DNA of 64,000 nt from Chloracidobacterium sp. (GCA_025057975.1 JANWUV010000005.1:124001-188000); one strand, 5' to 3'; positions 1 through 13,100 are shown, counted from the first letter of the stretch. Numbers and translations are program-made. Notes: generated by a model from the sequence alone, not told the origin.

Positions 1-170
1 CGGCGGGAAGTGGTCACAGCGCGTCAGAGCAGGACAACCGCGCGGCGGAAAAGTTGGGGCGTTCTTCGTCGTCATGTCCGCCATAGATGCTGGTGTGCGC
101 TCCCTACGTGAACCTATCGAGGCGTCGCTACCGCCGCCCTCCAAGCCAGCGCACGCGCTATCTCTACTCG

Positions 171-196
171 AAAAAAAAACAGCTCTGGCACGGCTG
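171..196 (-). terminator. Possible rho-independent terminator of uvrA
   Basis: On the minus strand, about 57 bases after the uvrA stop, a short inverted repeat (CAGC/GCTG around a 9-base loop) is followed at once by nine T residues. The stem is only four pairs, so the call rests mainly on the T-run and its position. Bases 1-252 otherwise hold no gene I can support. Confidence 0.4.
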
Positions 197-252
197 CGCT
201 TCTGTTTGGGCGCTTTGTTCACGTTCCAAATAGGACGGCGCTTCCAAGCTCT

Positions 253-3135
253 TTATGGAGCAAGTCGTCCGGTCGCAAAAAGCGATTGTAAAAACCGCCC
301 CGTGTGCGACGCCGCAACAGCCGCCACGGCTTCCGGCGGGCCGACGGCGACTACCTCGCCCCCGCCAACACCGGCTTCCGGCCCCAAATCAATCACCCAA
401 TCCGCCGTCTTGATCACGTCCAGATTGTGCTCAATGACCAACAACGACGCCCCGGCCGCCAGCAGCCGTTCAAATACCCCCAGCAACACGGCAACATCGG
501 CGAAGTGTAAACCCGTCGTCGGCTCATCGAAAATCAACAGCGCCCCGGCAGCCGCGCCCTCGGCGATATGCGCCGCCAGCTTGAGCCGCTGTGCCTCGCC
601 GCCGGAGAGCGTCGTCGCCGGCTGCCCTAGTCGCAGGTAACCCAACCCTACCTCATCCAAAACGCGCAACCGCTCGGTCAGCTTCCGTACGCCGTCGAAG
701 TGCACCAGCGCCTCGCGGACGGTCAACTGCAACACTTCGTGAATGTTTTTTCCACGAAAGCGTACGGCCAGCACCTCCGGCGTAAAGCGCGTTCCGTTGC
801 AGGTCTCACACGGCAACTCGACATCGGCGAGAAACTGCATCTCAATCGTCACCGTTCCCGCGCCCTGACACGTCTCACACCGTCCACCCGGTACGTTGAA
901 CGAAAAATGGCCAGGACCAAAACCGGCGCGCTGCGCTTCCGGCGTCTGCGCAAAAACTTCCCGGATGACATCGTAGGCCTTGATGTACGTCGCCGGATTC
1001 GACCGCGACGACCGCCCAATCGGCGACTGGTCAACCACGATGGTCTGTGTGACGCGCTCATGACCCTCAATCGAAGCGCAGACGGCGGCCGCCGCTTCCG
1101 GCGAAGCCAGCGCCCGACACAACACCTCGTGAACCAACGTGGACTTCCCTGATCCCGAAACACCCGTGATGCACGTCAGTACGCCCAGCGGGATGTCCAC
1201 GTCAATCCCCTTCAAGTTGTGGACGGCCGCCCCGCGCAAACGAATCGCATGCGTCCACGAACGGCGTCTCGCCGGCAGCGGAATCCGTCGGTCGCCGCGT
1301 AGGTAAGCCGCCGTCAGCGAGCGTTGATCGCGCAGCAGCGCGTCATACGTCCCCTGAAACACGACTTCTCCGCCTTGCTCACCCGCGCCGGGGCCAATGT
1401 CCACAATGTAATCCGCTGCGCGAATCGTCGTCTCATCATGCTCGACGACAACGACCGTATTCCCGCCGTCGCGCAAACGCGCCAGCGTCGCCACCAGCCG
1501 CGCCGTGTCGCGTGGATGCAGGCCGACGCTCGGCTCATCCAAAACGTACAGTGCACCAGTCAGCGCCGCCCCCAGATGCGTGGCGAGCTGAATGCGCTGC
1601 GCCTCACCGCCGGACAGCGTCCCGGCCGTCCGGTCGAGCGTCAGATAGTCGAGGCCGACGTCACTCAGAAAGCGCAGCCGACTGGTGATTTCCTCAAGCA
1701 GGCGGGCGGCGATTGTGCGGCCTTCCGGCGTCAACCGGTCGGGCAACGCCGTAAACCAGTCCAGCGCCTCCCGGATGGAAAGTCGCGTGACGGACGGCAA
1801 ATCGCGTCCGCCGACCCGTACGGCGCGCGCTTCCGGGCGCAGGCGGCCGCCGTTGCAGTCCGGGCAGGTCGTGTAGCCGCGATACTTCGCCAGCAACACG
1901 CGGACGTGCATCTTGTACTTCTTCGTCTCAAGCCAATCAAAAATGCCCCGCACGCCGCCCCAGTCGCCCTGCAGCTCGCCGTCAATCACCAGCCGCTTTT
2001 GTTCGTCCGTCAGGCTCCGAAAAGGCGCACGCCATGGAATCCGATGTCGCTTGCAAACCGCGTATAGCTCGCGCTTCGCCCAATCAAGCTGCGGCTTTTC
2101 GAAGGCGTCCACCGCGCCGTCGGCCAGCGAGCGGCCGGCGTCGGGAATGACTTTGGCCATGTCCACGCCGATGGTGCTGCCGAAGCCCTGACAGGTCGGA
2201 CATGCCCCGTACGGGCTGTTGAAGCTGAACAACGTCGGTTCGGGCGGCGGGTAGGTCAGCCGGCAAGCCTTACAGGCGAACTGTTCCCCAAACCGCATCA
2301 CGGCCGGCGTCGGACTCACCACGTGAACCGCCATCTCGCCGTGACCTTCACGAAAAGCCATTTCAACGGAATCCGTCAGGCGCGACGCCGCATCGGGACG
2401 CGCCGTCAACCGGTCGGCGATGACCTCGATGCCTTCCAACGTCTCGTGGGGAAAGTCGTCCGGCGTATTCAGCTCAATCACCCGCCCATCCGCAAGCAAG
2501 CGCCGAAACCCGCGTTGCAGCAGGCTCATCAACTGCGCGACGACCTGTACCCGCGTCGCCGCCGCGTCTTTCTTGCGCGGGCGCTTGGGCTTGGCGTCGG
2601 GCGGCGGCGCGGCGGTCGCCGCCAAGGGGAAAGTCACGTAAAAGCGCGCGCCTTCCGGCAAAGCCAAAACCTCTTCGACCACCGACTGCGGCGTATCGCG
2701 CCGCACGCGCGTGCCGCACCGGTGGCAGTACACCTCGCCGACGCGGGCGTAGAGCAGCCGCAGGTAGTCGTAGATTTCCGTCTGCGTGGCGACGGTCGAG
2801 CGCGGCTGGCGCGTCTGATGTCTCTGCTGGACGGCGATCGCTGGGCATATCCCCGAAATTTCATCCACGTCCGGCTTTGGCAGGCGCTCTAGAAACTGCC
2901 GGGCGTAGGCCGACAGCGACTCGACATAACGGCGATAGCCTTCCGCGTAGAGCGTGTCAAAAGCCAGCGACGATTTGCCCGACCCGCTCACGCCGGTGAC
3001 AACCGTCAGCTTTTCGTAGGGGATGGCGACCGTAATGTTTTTGAGGTTGTGGACGCGCGCGCCGCGCACCACGAGTGGTTCAACGTTTGATGCGGCGACG
3101 ACGGACGCAGTGGGCGGCGTGGCGGCGTCAGGCAT
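253..3135 (-). CDS. uvrA: Excinuclease ABC subunit A
   Basis: DNA damage recognition ATPase of nucleotide excision repair, acting with UvrB and UvrC. The 960 residues carry the two-ABC layout of the family: a Walker A (GVSGSGKSS) near the N-terminus and a second one (GVSGSGKST) around residue 660, two signature motifs (TLSGGEAQR), two Walker B/D-loop blocks (VLDEPSVGLHPRD and IFDEPTTGLHFAD), and paired Cys motifs (CxxC) of the zinc modules, including one in the second ABC half (CETCQG...CETCNG). The length is normal for UvrA. It starts 11 bases downstream of the msrA stop, so it may be the last gene of a CDF-msrA-uvrA run. A T-run lies beyond its stop. Identity is secure. Confidence 0.97.
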   Translation of the reverse strand: MPDAATPPTASVVAASNVEPLVVRGARVHNLKNITVAIPYEKLTVVTGVSGSGKSSLAFDTLYAEGYRRYVESLSAYARQFLERLPKPDVDEISGICPAIAVQQRHQTRQPRSTVATQTEIYDYLRLLYARVGEVYCHRCGTRVRRDTPQSVVEEVLALPEGARFYVTFPLAATAAPPPDAKPKRPRKKDAAATRVQVVAQLMSLLQRGFRRLLADGRVIELNTPDDFPHETLEGIEVIADRLTARPDAASRLTDSVEMAFREGHGEMAVHVVSPTPAVMRFGEQFACKACRLTYPPPEPTLFSFNSPYGACPTCQGFGSTIGVDMAKVIPDAGRSLADGAVDAFEKPQLDWAKRELYAVCKRHRIPWRAPFRSLTDEQKRLVIDGELQGDWGGVRGIFDWLETKKYKMHVRVLLAKYRGYTTCPDCNGGRLRPEARAVRVGGRDLPSVTRLSIREALDWFTALPDRLTPEGRTIAARLLEEITSRLRFLSDVGLDYLTLDRTAGTLSGGEAQRIQLATHLGAALTGALYVLDEPSVGLHPRDTARLVATLARLRDGGNTVVVVEHDETTIRAADYIVDIGPGAGEQGGEVVFQGTYDALLRDQRSLTAAYLRGDRRIPLPARRRSWTHAIRLRGAAVHNLKGIDVDIPLGVLTCITGVSGSGKSTLVHEVLCRALASPEAAAAVCASIEGHERVTQTIVVDQSPIGRSSRSNPATYIKAYDVIREVFAQTPEAQRAGFGPGHFSFNVPGGRCETCQGAGTVTIEMQFLADVELPCETCNGTRFTPEVLAVRFRGKNIHEVLQLTVREALVHFDGVRKLTERLRVLDEVGLGYLRLGQPATTLSGGEAQRLKLAAHIAEGAAAGALLIFDEPTTGLHFADVAVLLGVFERLLAAGASLLVIEHNLDVIKTADWVIDLGPEAGVGGGEVVAVGPPEAVAAVAASHTGRFLQSLFATGRLAP

Positions 3136-3146
3136 AGGCCGACGGT

Positions 3147-3689
3147 TTATGACTTGACCTTGTCGAAGAAATGCTGGCGAAACTTGGCGACTTTGGGGGC
3201 GACAACCGCCATACAGTAGGGTTGATACGGATGGCGCGCAAAGTAATTCTGATGATAGTCCTCGGCCGGATAAAAGTTCCGCAGCGGCTCAATCTCCGTC
3301 ACGATGGGCGCGTCAAACACCTTCCGAGCCGTGAGTTCCGCAACGACGGCTTCGGCCGTCGCCTGCTGTTCGGGCGTTAGGTAGTAAATGCCGGAGCGAT
3401 ACTGCGTACCGACATCCGCCCCCTGCCGATTGAGCGTCGTCGGGTCATGGATGACGAAGAAGACATCAAGCAGGTCACGGTAGCTTGTCGTCTGCGGATC
3501 GAAAGTGATTTCCACGGCTTCCGCGTAACCGGTTTGACCAGAACACACTTGTTGATAGGTTGGGTTGGGCGTCCGCCCGTTGGCGTAGCCGGAAACCACT
3601 TTTTCAACGCCGCGCATGGCGAGGTACACGGCTTCCAAACACCAGAAACAGCCGCCGGCCAGAACGGCGACTTCGCGCGCTTGAGTCAT
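3147..3689 (-). CDS. msrA: Peptide-methionine (S)-S-oxide reductase MsrA
   Basis: Reduces methionine-S-sulfoxide in proteins and free methionine with thioredoxin. The 180-residue protein has the catalytic GGCFWC motif (nucleophile Cys14), the VSGYANG and [10 protein letters not shown] blocks, and the C-terminal YHQNYF block, all typical of MsrA. The usual CSGxTGHAE motif has Tyr in place of His (TGYAEAVE). Its ATG overlaps the stop of the upstream metal exporter by 4 bases, so the two are translationally coupled; uvrA follows after 11 bases. The coupling suggests shared expression under metal or oxidative stress, which is an inference. Confidence 0.96.
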   Translation of the reverse strand: MTQAREVAVLAGGCFWCLEAVYLAMRGVEKVVSGYANGRTPNPTYQQVCSGQTGYAEAVEITFDPQTTSYRDLLDVFFVIHDPTTLNRQGADVGTQYRSGIYYLTPEQQATAEAVVAELTARKVFDAPIVTEIEPLRNFYPAEDYHQNYFARHPYQPYCMAVVAPKVAKFRQHFFDKVKS

Positions 3690-4609
3690 ACGGACGCTTC
3701 CTCTGCGTTCAGAGCGTTTGAGGCGGCGGTTTCGGCCGGTTCAAGGTGGATGGTGATGTGGGCGATCCCGTACGCCTGTCGAATCTCTTCCTCCAAAAGG
3801 TCGCTGGTCGCATGGGCGCGGCGCAAGTCGTTGTGCCGAAAAACCAGCGTGAGTTCGGCGAAACCGTACGCGCCGCGTCCCCGCGACCGGACGTGGCGGA
3901 CATCTGCGACATCGGGATGTCGCCGCGCCAGCGCAATGAGGTCGTCGCCGTCCACGGCGGCGGCGTCCATCAGGTCGTCAATCGCCGTCACCAGGACGTG
4001 GTATGCGCCCCAGCCCACCGCCGCAACAACAACCAGCGCAATGACGGGATCGAGCCACACCCAGCCGAGCCGCATCCCGACAAGACCGGCCAGAACGCCC
4101 AGCGTGACGTACACGTCGCTGAGCGTATGCTGGGCGTCCGCCAGCAGAAACGGGCTGCCGAGCCGTTGTCCGGCGCGGCGCTCATACCAGACGACCAGCA
4201 GGTTAACGACGAGCGTACCGAGCATGACGGCGAAGGTGAGGGTGGTCAGGTCGGCCGGCGCGGCCGTCCCCGACCACAGACGCCGGACGGCTTCCCGCCC
4301 AATTTCGTAAGCGATAATGCCCATCAGCGCCGACACCACGAATGCGCCAATCGGCTCCAGCTTGGCGTGGCCGTAGGGGTGTTCGCGGTCGGGAGGTTTG
4401 GCGGCGGCACGCATGAGCCAGACGCCGACGAGGTTGTTAGCGGCGTCGGTCAGCGAGTGGGCGGCGTCACTCAGGACAGCCAGCGACCCGGCCTGCCAAC
4501 CGGCGACGGCTTTGGCGATAACCACTAGCAGGTTGGCGCTCAGGAGCGTCCAGAGGACGCGCCGGACGGCGACCGAAGCTGAGGTGGGGTGAGTGTTTGC
4601 GTCGGCCAT
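3686..4609 (-). CDS. Cation diffusion facilitator family metal exporter
   Basis: A 307-residue inner-membrane divalent metal/proton antiporter of the CDF family (YiiP/FieF/CzcD type). Two metal-site signatures are visible: [13 protein letters not shown] in the second helix and [14 protein letters not shown] in the fifth, both with the H/D spacing of the CDF transport site. About six transmembrane segments are followed by a soluble C-terminal domain rich in His/Asp ([19 protein letters not shown]) that would be the dimeric metal-sensing domain. The substrate (Zn, Fe, Mn or Co) cannot be told from sequence. The gene leads an overlapping pair with msrA. Confidence 0.93.
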   Translation of the reverse strand: MADANTHPTSASVAVRRVLWTLLSANLLVVIAKAVAGWQAGSLAVLSDAAHSLTDAANNLVGVWLMRAAAKPPDREHPYGHAKLEPIGAFVVSALMGIIAYEIGREAVRRLWSGTAAPADLTTLTFAVMLGTLVVNLLVVWYERRAGQRLGSPFLLADAQHTLSDVYVTLGVLAGLVGMRLGWVWLDPVIALVVVAAVGWGAYHVLVTAIDDLMDAAAVDGDDLIALARRHPDVADVRHVRSRGRGAYGFAELTLVFRHNDLRRAHATSDLLEEEIRQAYGIAHITIHLEPAETAASNALNAEEASV

Positions 4610-4767
4610 GGCGCAGCCATGAGACCACGTTTGTACGGAAGCCGTCTATGCCGGGCGCTTTTTGCCCTAGGGGCGGAAGCCGGTGCGCTTTCCGAGGCGA
4701 TGCAGCGATTTGGCCCGCATTTGGCGTGTTTCACACTGGGTTTCGCTATGCTGACGCAGAAACGGCT

Positions 4768-5505
4768 CTAAAATGGACGTCCACCGCCCGACCACTCCGC
4801 CCGCATCGTCCGCGCTTTCTCGGCGCTGAGGAGAAGCCCTTTGAAGGGCGGCAGCAGAGGCAACGTCATGGCATACGCACCTTTGAGGGTCAACCGCTCC
4901 GGGTTGCGCGCCGACAAAAAGCCCCGTCGGATGAGATGCTGCACCTCGTCGTTGCAAAAAGCTTCAATGTCGGTAAGTTCAAATCCCGGTGTAATCGCCT
5001 TCGGCGTTCGTTTTTCCCGACTTCGGATGGCTTTGAAGACTTGATACAAGCGGCCCAAGTCGGACTCACCAGGCAATCGGTACACCGTTTTCCGTTCCCA
5101 AGTGGGAAAAACCGACGGAAACGGCGCATTCGTCAAGGACAAGTTGAAACCGTCCGCATAAGGCTGGGTGAAATCCACCGTGACCGTCCCACTGATGACT
5201 GCAAGGGTGACGAAGCAGGTGTCTATGGAACTTCGATAAACCCCCAGCCGGTTTTCCACGCCCAACGATGAGGCGGCGACAAGCCTGAAGCCGAGCAGCT
5301 TGAGTTGGTCGTCTAAGGCGCGAAACACCGGGCCGCCCTCTACCAGTAGCCTATCCATCGGCTCCGGCGGCAGACGATACCGAGCCGGCTGGCGGTAGGT
5401 GAATTTGATAAGAAGCGGCAACCCGCCGTACACCAAAAGCGGAACGCCTACGAAAACAGTCCCAAGGACAACCAAGAGCGCGGTTGGATTCACCGGAATA
5501 TCCAT
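4768..5505 (-). CDS. Membrane-anchored protein of unknown function
   Basis: I do not recognise this 245-residue protein. It has one N-terminal membrane segment (residues about 8-32, ALLVVLGTVFVGVPLLVY) followed by a soluble domain of about 200 residues with no motif I can name. The ATG at 5505 is preceded by GGAGG at good spacing, which is better than a start 42 bases upstream. The soluble part alternates beta-like stretches (FVTLAVISGTVTVDFTQ) and ends with a segment that may be a short winged-helix-like region (CNDEVQHLIRRGF). It is divergent from the kinase at 5705 and separated from the CDF gene by about 160 bases. Confidence 0.7.
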   Translation of the reverse strand: MDIPVNPTALLVVLGTVFVGVPLLVYGGLPLLIKFTYRQPARYRLPPEPMDRLLVEGGPVFRALDDQLKLLGFRLVAASSLGVENRLGVYRSSIDTCFVTLAVISGTVTVDFTQPYADGFNLSLTNAPFPSVFPTWERKTVYRLPGESDLGRLYQVFKAIRSREKRTPKAITPGFELTDIEAFCNDEVQHLIRRGFLSARNPERLTLKGAYAMTLPLLPPFKGLLLSAEKARTMRAEWSGGGRPF

Positions 5506-5704
5506 ACGTCCTCCACCATTCGCCGACCGCCGGATCAGGCAAGACAAAGCGCGGTGATGTTACATCGGCAACTATGGGGCTGAAATTTTGCTATACTTAG
5601 CCGTCAAAAGCCGAGCTTCAACGCTGAGTTGTCAGGCGGCGTGGTTTGGCGCAAAATAGCGGCTTATCCCGCACAGCTTCGGTTCTTCGTGGAGACACCA
5701 GACC

Positions 5705-7846
<2,142 letters not shown>

Positions 7847-7860
7847 GCGCCGCATTACGG

Positions 7861-9231
7861 CTACACGCCAAGCAGCCAGCGCGCTGTGAAGAAGTAAATC
7901 AGCAAACCGGTGATGTCCACAATCGTCGTCAGCGCCGGGCTGGCGATCACAGCCGGATCAAACTTCAAGCGCGCAGCCGCCAGCGGCAACAGCGCGCCGA
8001 TGAGCGTCGCCGTTACCACCTGCACAGCAAGCGCCACGGCAATGACGCGCGCAACGCCCGCCAAGGTAACGCCGTGGGGCAATTCCGCTCCCTGCGACAG
8101 CCACATCACCTTCGCCCACGCCAAAAAGCCCAGTACGGCGGCTAGAAAGACGCTGACTTGCAGTTCTTTGAAAAACACGCGCCAGGCGTCGCGCGGTGTG
8201 ATTTCACGCAGAGCCAGCGCCCGGACGACAACCGTCGCCGATTGACTGCCGGTGTTGCCGCCGGTGTCCGCCACCATCGGCATGTAGAGCGCCAGAATGA
8301 TGACCTGCGTCAACGTCTCCTCAAATTTGTGGATAATGACGCCCGATACCAACCCTAGCGCCGCCAGACCAACCAACCACCCTACCCGATGTTGAACATG
8401 CTTCCAGAAGGGCGTCCGCAAATAGCCGTCCGTCCCCGTGCTTCCGGTGATCGCCATGAAGCGCCGCATGTCCTCGGTGTGTTCCTGCGTGATGATGTCA
8501 ATGGCGTCGTCGTGCGTGATGATGCCGACCAGTGCGCCGTCTTCGTTGACAATCGGCAGCGCAATGAGATCGTACTTTTGAATGATGCGCGCGGCGTCTT
8601 CCTGGTCATCGCTCGTCCGGGCAAAGATGACATCTTCGTGCATAATGTCGCGCACAGTAGCGTCGCGTCGCGCCAAAATCAGGTCCTTGAGCGACACGAA
8701 GCCAAGCAGGCGGCGGTCGTCGTCCACAACATACGAGTAGTAAATCGTTTCCTTGTCGGGAGCGACTTCGCGCAGGCGCTCAATCGCGGCGGCGACCGTT
8801 AAATCCGGCGGCAGCGTGGCGTAGTCGGAGGTCATCACCGCCCCCGCCGTCCCGTCTGCATAGTTCGTCAAGCGCCGAATGTCCTCACGCTCGGCTTCAG
8901 CCAGCGCCGGCAGCACAGCGTCGCGGTATTCTTCCGGTAACCGCCGAAACAGGTCGGCGCGGTCATCAGGCGGCATGTCAGACAGCAGCCGCGCCATCTC
9001 GGCGCGCGGCAGCGTCCCGACCATCTCCACCTGAAGGCTGGGCGCAAGGTGGCTGAAAATCTCCGTACGCACGCTTGGCGTCACATCGCGGAGAACCGTC
9101 CAGACCGCCTTTGCTTCGAGCTCAGAAAGCGCCTCGGCTGCAACCGCCGGATGGCTTTTTTCGCACAGCGCCCGCAGGGCGTCCGTCGGATTAACAGTCG
9201 TCGCCTGGGCGTCGGTCTGCTGGGGTTTCAC
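7861..9231 (-). CDS. mgtE: Magnesium transporter MgtE
   Basis: Mg2+ channel of the inner membrane. Domain order is complete: N-terminal superhelical MgtE_N domain (about 10-130), a CBS pair (about 135-260; MTSDYATLPPDLTV and EDGALVGIITHDDAIDI), and a five-helix pore domain (about 285-456) with the conserved MVADTGGNTGSQS stretch. The GTG at 9231 has GAGG nine bases upstream and gives 456 residues, the usual length. The open frame runs back to an ATG at 9333, but the added 34 residues are Arg/Pro-rich and unlike the family, and that DNA contains two strong hairpins (9271-9328), so I read it as leader. Confidence 0.93.
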   Translation of the reverse strand: MKPQQTDAQATTVNPTDALRALCEKSHPAVAAEALSELEAKAVWTVLRDVTPSVRTEIFSHLAPSLQVEMVGTLPRAEMARLLSDMPPDDRADLFRRLPEEYRDAVLPALAEAEREDIRRLTNYADGTAGAVMTSDYATLPPDLTVAAAIERLREVAPDKETIYYSYVVDDDRRLLGFVSLKDLILARRDATVRDIMHEDVIFARTSDDQEDAARIIQKYDLIALPIVNEDGALVGIITHDDAIDIITQEHTEDMRRFMAITGSTGTDGYLRTPFWKHVQHRVGWLVGLAALGLVSGVIIHKFEETLTQVIILALYMPMVADTGGNTGSQSATVVVRALALREITPRDAWRVFFKELQVSVFLAAVLGFLAWAKVMWLSQGAELPHGVTLAGVARVIAVALAVQVVTATLIGALLPLAAARLKFDPAVIASPALTTIVDITGLLIYFFTARWLLGV

Positions 9232-9270
9232 CGGAGCGCACCTCACAACAGGCGGAGTCGTGCGGGGCCG

Positions 9271-9328
9271 GCGACGCGGCACAGTGCGTCGCACAAAAGG
9301 CGCGATTGTGCGCCGCGTTGCGCGGCGC
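9271..9328 (-). promoter_or_regulatory. Structured leader of mgtE (two perfect hairpins)
   Basis: Read along the mgtE transcript there is a perfect 8-bp stem with a 3-base loop (GCGCCGCG-CAA-CGCGGCGC, 9328-9310) and then a perfect 7-bp stem with an 8-base loop (GCGACGC/GCGTCGC, 9292-9271), ending about 27 bases before the likely ribosome-binding site. I do not see the conserved core of the M-box riboswitch. A regulatory role is inferred from position only. Confidence 0.4.
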
Positions 9329-9436
9329 GTCAAGTGACAAAGTCAAGGCGCTCGGTGGAGAAAACGTTTGTACCGTCGCCGTTTGGTGTACAGCGGTTCC
9401 CTCTGGACGCTGAGGACAGCCCTACCCCCCGAACTG

Positions 9437-10135
9437 CTACTCGATGCGCAGGCGTCCCCGTGCAATGACTTGCCCCTGCGCGTCAAGTCGCGCCGGCGAC
9501 TCAACAACGACATAGCCGCTCCCTGGCTGGGCGCAGTCGAAAACAAAGCGGTAGTTCTGCTCAAAATCGCCGGCGTAAATCACTTCCTGCGCCGGGAAGA
9601 CCAGTCGTTCACCGTGTTCGTCCAACTCCAGAAACAAGCCGTTGGGATTGACGGAAAAATGCTGGGTGAGGGCGTCAATGTGGCCTCTCCGTAGGCGCTC
9701 CCGATAACGCGCCGTGATGTCCGAAATCCGCTGATTTTCAAAGGCGGCGGGCGGCGGCGCGGGCAGTGCCGTGTGCGGTGACGCCTCCCTCAGCCCCGCC
9801 GCATACCCTATGCTTGGCAACGGATGCGGCGGCGTCTCCGGCGGCGTTAGTAGCGTCGAGAGTTTGTTTTTCAAGTAATCCACTTCCCGCCGAAGTTCCT
9901 GCAGGTCAGCTTCCAACTTGGTGTTGCTCCGGTCAGTTGGTCGGTCGCCGGGTGACGGCGACCGCTCTTCAAGCCGTTCAAGCCGCGCCGCTTGTTTGCG
10001 CCACTGTGCGGTGTCTTCAGCCTGCTCGCGTACCTGCACCTGAAGCGGGCGAATCACGAGGAGATAGAGCGCCGCCAACCCTAGCAAACTCAACGCCGCT
10101 AGCGCCGCCGCCGCCACTGCGAGTACATCGTCCAT
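9437..10135 (-). CDS. Membrane-anchored coiled-coil protein, third gene of tubulin/actin-like operon
   Basis: A 232-residue protein not matching a family I know. One N-terminal transmembrane helix (about 5-30, VAAAALAALSLLGLAALYLLVI) is followed by a charged coiled-coil (about 33-95, VREQAEDTAQWRKQAARLERL and LEADLQELRREVDYLKNKL), a Pro-rich linker, and a compact beta-rich C-terminal domain (about 140-232). The topology would put the coiled coil and C-terminal domain in the cytoplasm. A strong GGAGGAGG site precedes the ATG. The gene lies 27 bases after the actin-like ATPase stop, and its shape (single-helix anchor plus coiled coil) suits a membrane adaptor for the two cytoskeletal-fold proteins. 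That role is inferred. Confidence 0.8.
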   Translation of the reverse strand: MDDVLAVAAAALAALSLLGLAALYLLVIRPLQVQVREQAEDTAQWRKQAARLERLEERSPSPGDRPTDRSNTKLEADLQELRREVDYLKNKLSTLLTPPETPPHPLPSIGYAAGLREASPHTALPAPPPAAFENQRISDITARYRERLRRGHIDALTQHFSVNPNGLFLELDEHGERLVFPAQEVIYAGDFEQNYRFVFDCAQPGSGYVVVESPARLDAQGQVIARGRLRIE

Positions 10136-10162
10136 GCTGGTTTCCTCCTCCCGGACGCTGCC

Positions 10163-13100
10163 CTACTCGTAGCTCACCGGCGACCGACGCGGTTCGGGTT
10201 CGTCAGGGAGCGGCGGCTGGTCGTCATACAAACCAGCCTTGCGTGCCATGTCCTCAATCAGCGGATACGGATGATCCGGCAAACTCGTCACCAGCTTAAG
10301 GTCGGCGTCGGCATAGAGAACGCCTGTGAGAAATAGCGCCAGCGGTGTCAGCGCCGGATAGTGCCGGCCGCCCGTCAAATACCCATTGATGGTCGCCCAC
10401 TTGCGCTGCGGGATGAGGTCGGTTGAACCGCGCGACGTAAACAGCGTTAGCAATGGGTCAAGCGGCTGCGCCGTCCCCGGCGGCTGGACTGTAACCTGCC
10501 GAATATCAGTATCCGGCTCCATCTCGAACAAGCGCTTGAGGTCGGGCTCGCTCCAGCGGTCAAACCACCGTACTGGACGCGGGCCATGCATCATCGCGCC
10601 GTCGCTGACCATCACTTCCGGCAGATTCAAGCCGGCAAACGGCGCGGTGCGCCGCTGGACGGTTTGCGCTCCCGCCACCGCCAGCGCCCCAATCGGCACG
10701 TTAGTTTTAGCGCGGCTGATGTCGCCTTCATTGAGCAACGTCACGTCGTGAATACGCAGGTCGTCCAGACAGGCTTTCGCTTCAGGCGACAGTCCAGCCC
10801 CCGCCCGCCGTTTGAGTCGGTCTAGCAGCGCCTCGGCTTCGGTCAGCAGCGCCGCGCCGGAACGCTCGAAGTCCGCAAAAAGCAACAACCCCCAGGCGTT
10901 GCCGCCCAACACGAGATGGACGCCGTGGGGCAGCCGCGCTTGATTCAGGTTGCGCTCAATCGCCGCCGCCGCCGCTTGCACCAGCCCGTAGGCGAGCAAG
11001 TGCCGGAAGAAGAACTGCGCGCAAAATCGCTGGTAGGCGTCGCGGTAGCTCTGATGCTCCGGCAGCGTCGCGTCGCGCTGACGCTTCAGGATGATGTGCT
11101 CACGGTGGACGAACACTTCACTTTTGAGTTCATTGACGCGCAGCAGGTAGAAGGTCGGCAGCGGCAGGTTGTGTTCGCGGAGTCCCGGCATGTCGGCGAC
11201 ATCCATTTCGGCGGCCGCTAGGTCGTCCGGGGCTAGCAACAGCCCCAGGTGGCGGCGGAACACCTCGGCTCGGCGCAGTTTCAGACGCGGCGACAGGTTT
11301 TGTTCGGCGGTACGGAAAAATTGCCGTCCCGCCAATCGTAGGCTGTCCAGCACAAGAATCTCCGTCCCACGCCGCACGGCGATGTCAGCCGTCCCGCCGC
11401 CTACGTCAATGAATAAATCGAGCCGATCTGGGCTCGGCGGTAAGTTCGCGCCGGCCGCCGCTGCTGCGCTTTCGTCTACGTCCGCTCGGTAGTGCGCGGC
11501 GGCATCAAAATTACGCGCGCCATAACAGAGCTGCTGCACGACGCTGATGCTGCGCCGGTTCTGCTGATGGAACACATCCCGGTCGGTTTTATTCATCGCC
11601 AACGGGAAAGTAAACGTGTAGTCCATCACACGCGCACGCCGATTGAAAAACAGTTCGGCGTGGGCGAACAACAGCAGCAGGCGCAGGAACAGCGCGCGGT
11701 ACGCCGAAGTGCGCGCCTGGTCCCACTTGAGGCTGTCGTGCAGGTCCCAAGCGTTCACGCCGCCGCCGGCCGCTAGCATCCGGTTGAGGCCGTCGGCGTA
11801 GAGGTTTGGGATGGCGGCGGCGAAGAAGTGCTCAACGGCGAGCGTGTCCGGCGTGACATTTTGCAGACCGGCGGTGCGGCGCGTCAGCAGGGTGGTAGAG
11901 AAATAGCCCTTTGCACCGCCCCAGTTGAACGGGGCAAACCCAAGGCGATTCGCGCCGTCGCCGTTCCACAGGCGCAGCGGCGCCAGTGAAAACCGAAGCG
12001 TATCAGTGACGCCGGCGGCGGCGAAGGCGACCGACGTGTTGCTTGTCCCGAAATCTACGGCAAGGTGAGCATCGGCAAGTGGCCGCGCGCCGGCGTCAGG
12101 CAGGCGAGCCAGTAAAACCACCCCGCGTTCAACGTCGCGTCCTTGGACAGGCCACCACCAACTCAAAGCGCGCGGCCGGTTCGGCGTACGCTCATCGGCG
12201 GCGGGCGGCGTCAGCAACGTGACGTATTCATCCTGCGCCGCGCCCAGTTCGTAGAGATCGCCCAGCCGTCCGGCTTCGTCCACGAGTCGCCAGCGCCCGG
12301 CGCGTTCACGTTGTCCCAAGCCATGCGCGGCGTAAAAGTGCCACTGCGGGTCCACTTTCGGCGGCCACAACGACAACGAGGCCACCGTCAGGTCGCGCGC
12401 CTCGAAGTAGCGCGCCGTCCAAGGAACTTCCCGTCCGCAGAGTTGGAACGTCCATTCCACGCTTTGCCCATCGAAGGCCAACTTGGCGCGTAAGTTCGCC
12501 CCGTCCTCCGCCAGGAGTTCGGGAAAATAGCTCAACAGCCGCGTCGTGACCGGCGCCATGCAGATGGAAACCTTTGAGGCGTCGGCCAGACCTTGCAGCC
12601 GATGCACCGGATGAATGAGCGCCAACCGCTGGTCGTCGCGGGGATAATCCACCCGTCCGGTGAAGTCGCTGAGAAACAGGCTCGCCAGATCAACAATTTC
12701 GTCCTGCGGCCCCAGCGGGAGCGTCTCCAGCCGCCCGCGCGTCTCAACACCGAGGGCGTTCGGCCCCAGCATCCGGTAGCTCACCGGCGACGGTCGTCCC
12801 GGCCCCAGCGCCGTCGTCATCCAGCTCGGCGGCGCTGGAAACCGATCCACGAGAAAGAAGGTTCGCCCGCCGTTGGCGTTTGGTTTTTGCAGCGGGTACA
12901 ACTCCAGCAGTTCCGTCGGCTGCGCCTGCGCGCGAACGAGCGGCCAGCTGGCTGGACTCGGCGACAGACGGGGCGTTTGGTCAAGGCCGTAGGGCGCAGG
13001 ACCAAACGCTGCGTCGCACAGCGCGTCAAGGATTTTTCCGAAGGTCAGCGGCAGCGCATCGCGCGCTACGCACCGCAGATGACGGTGGCACCGGTCGCGC

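Noticed and set aside
1-84. Minus-strand frame open to the window edge
   Set aside because: Only 28 codons are visible, with no motif and a poorly placed ribosome site.
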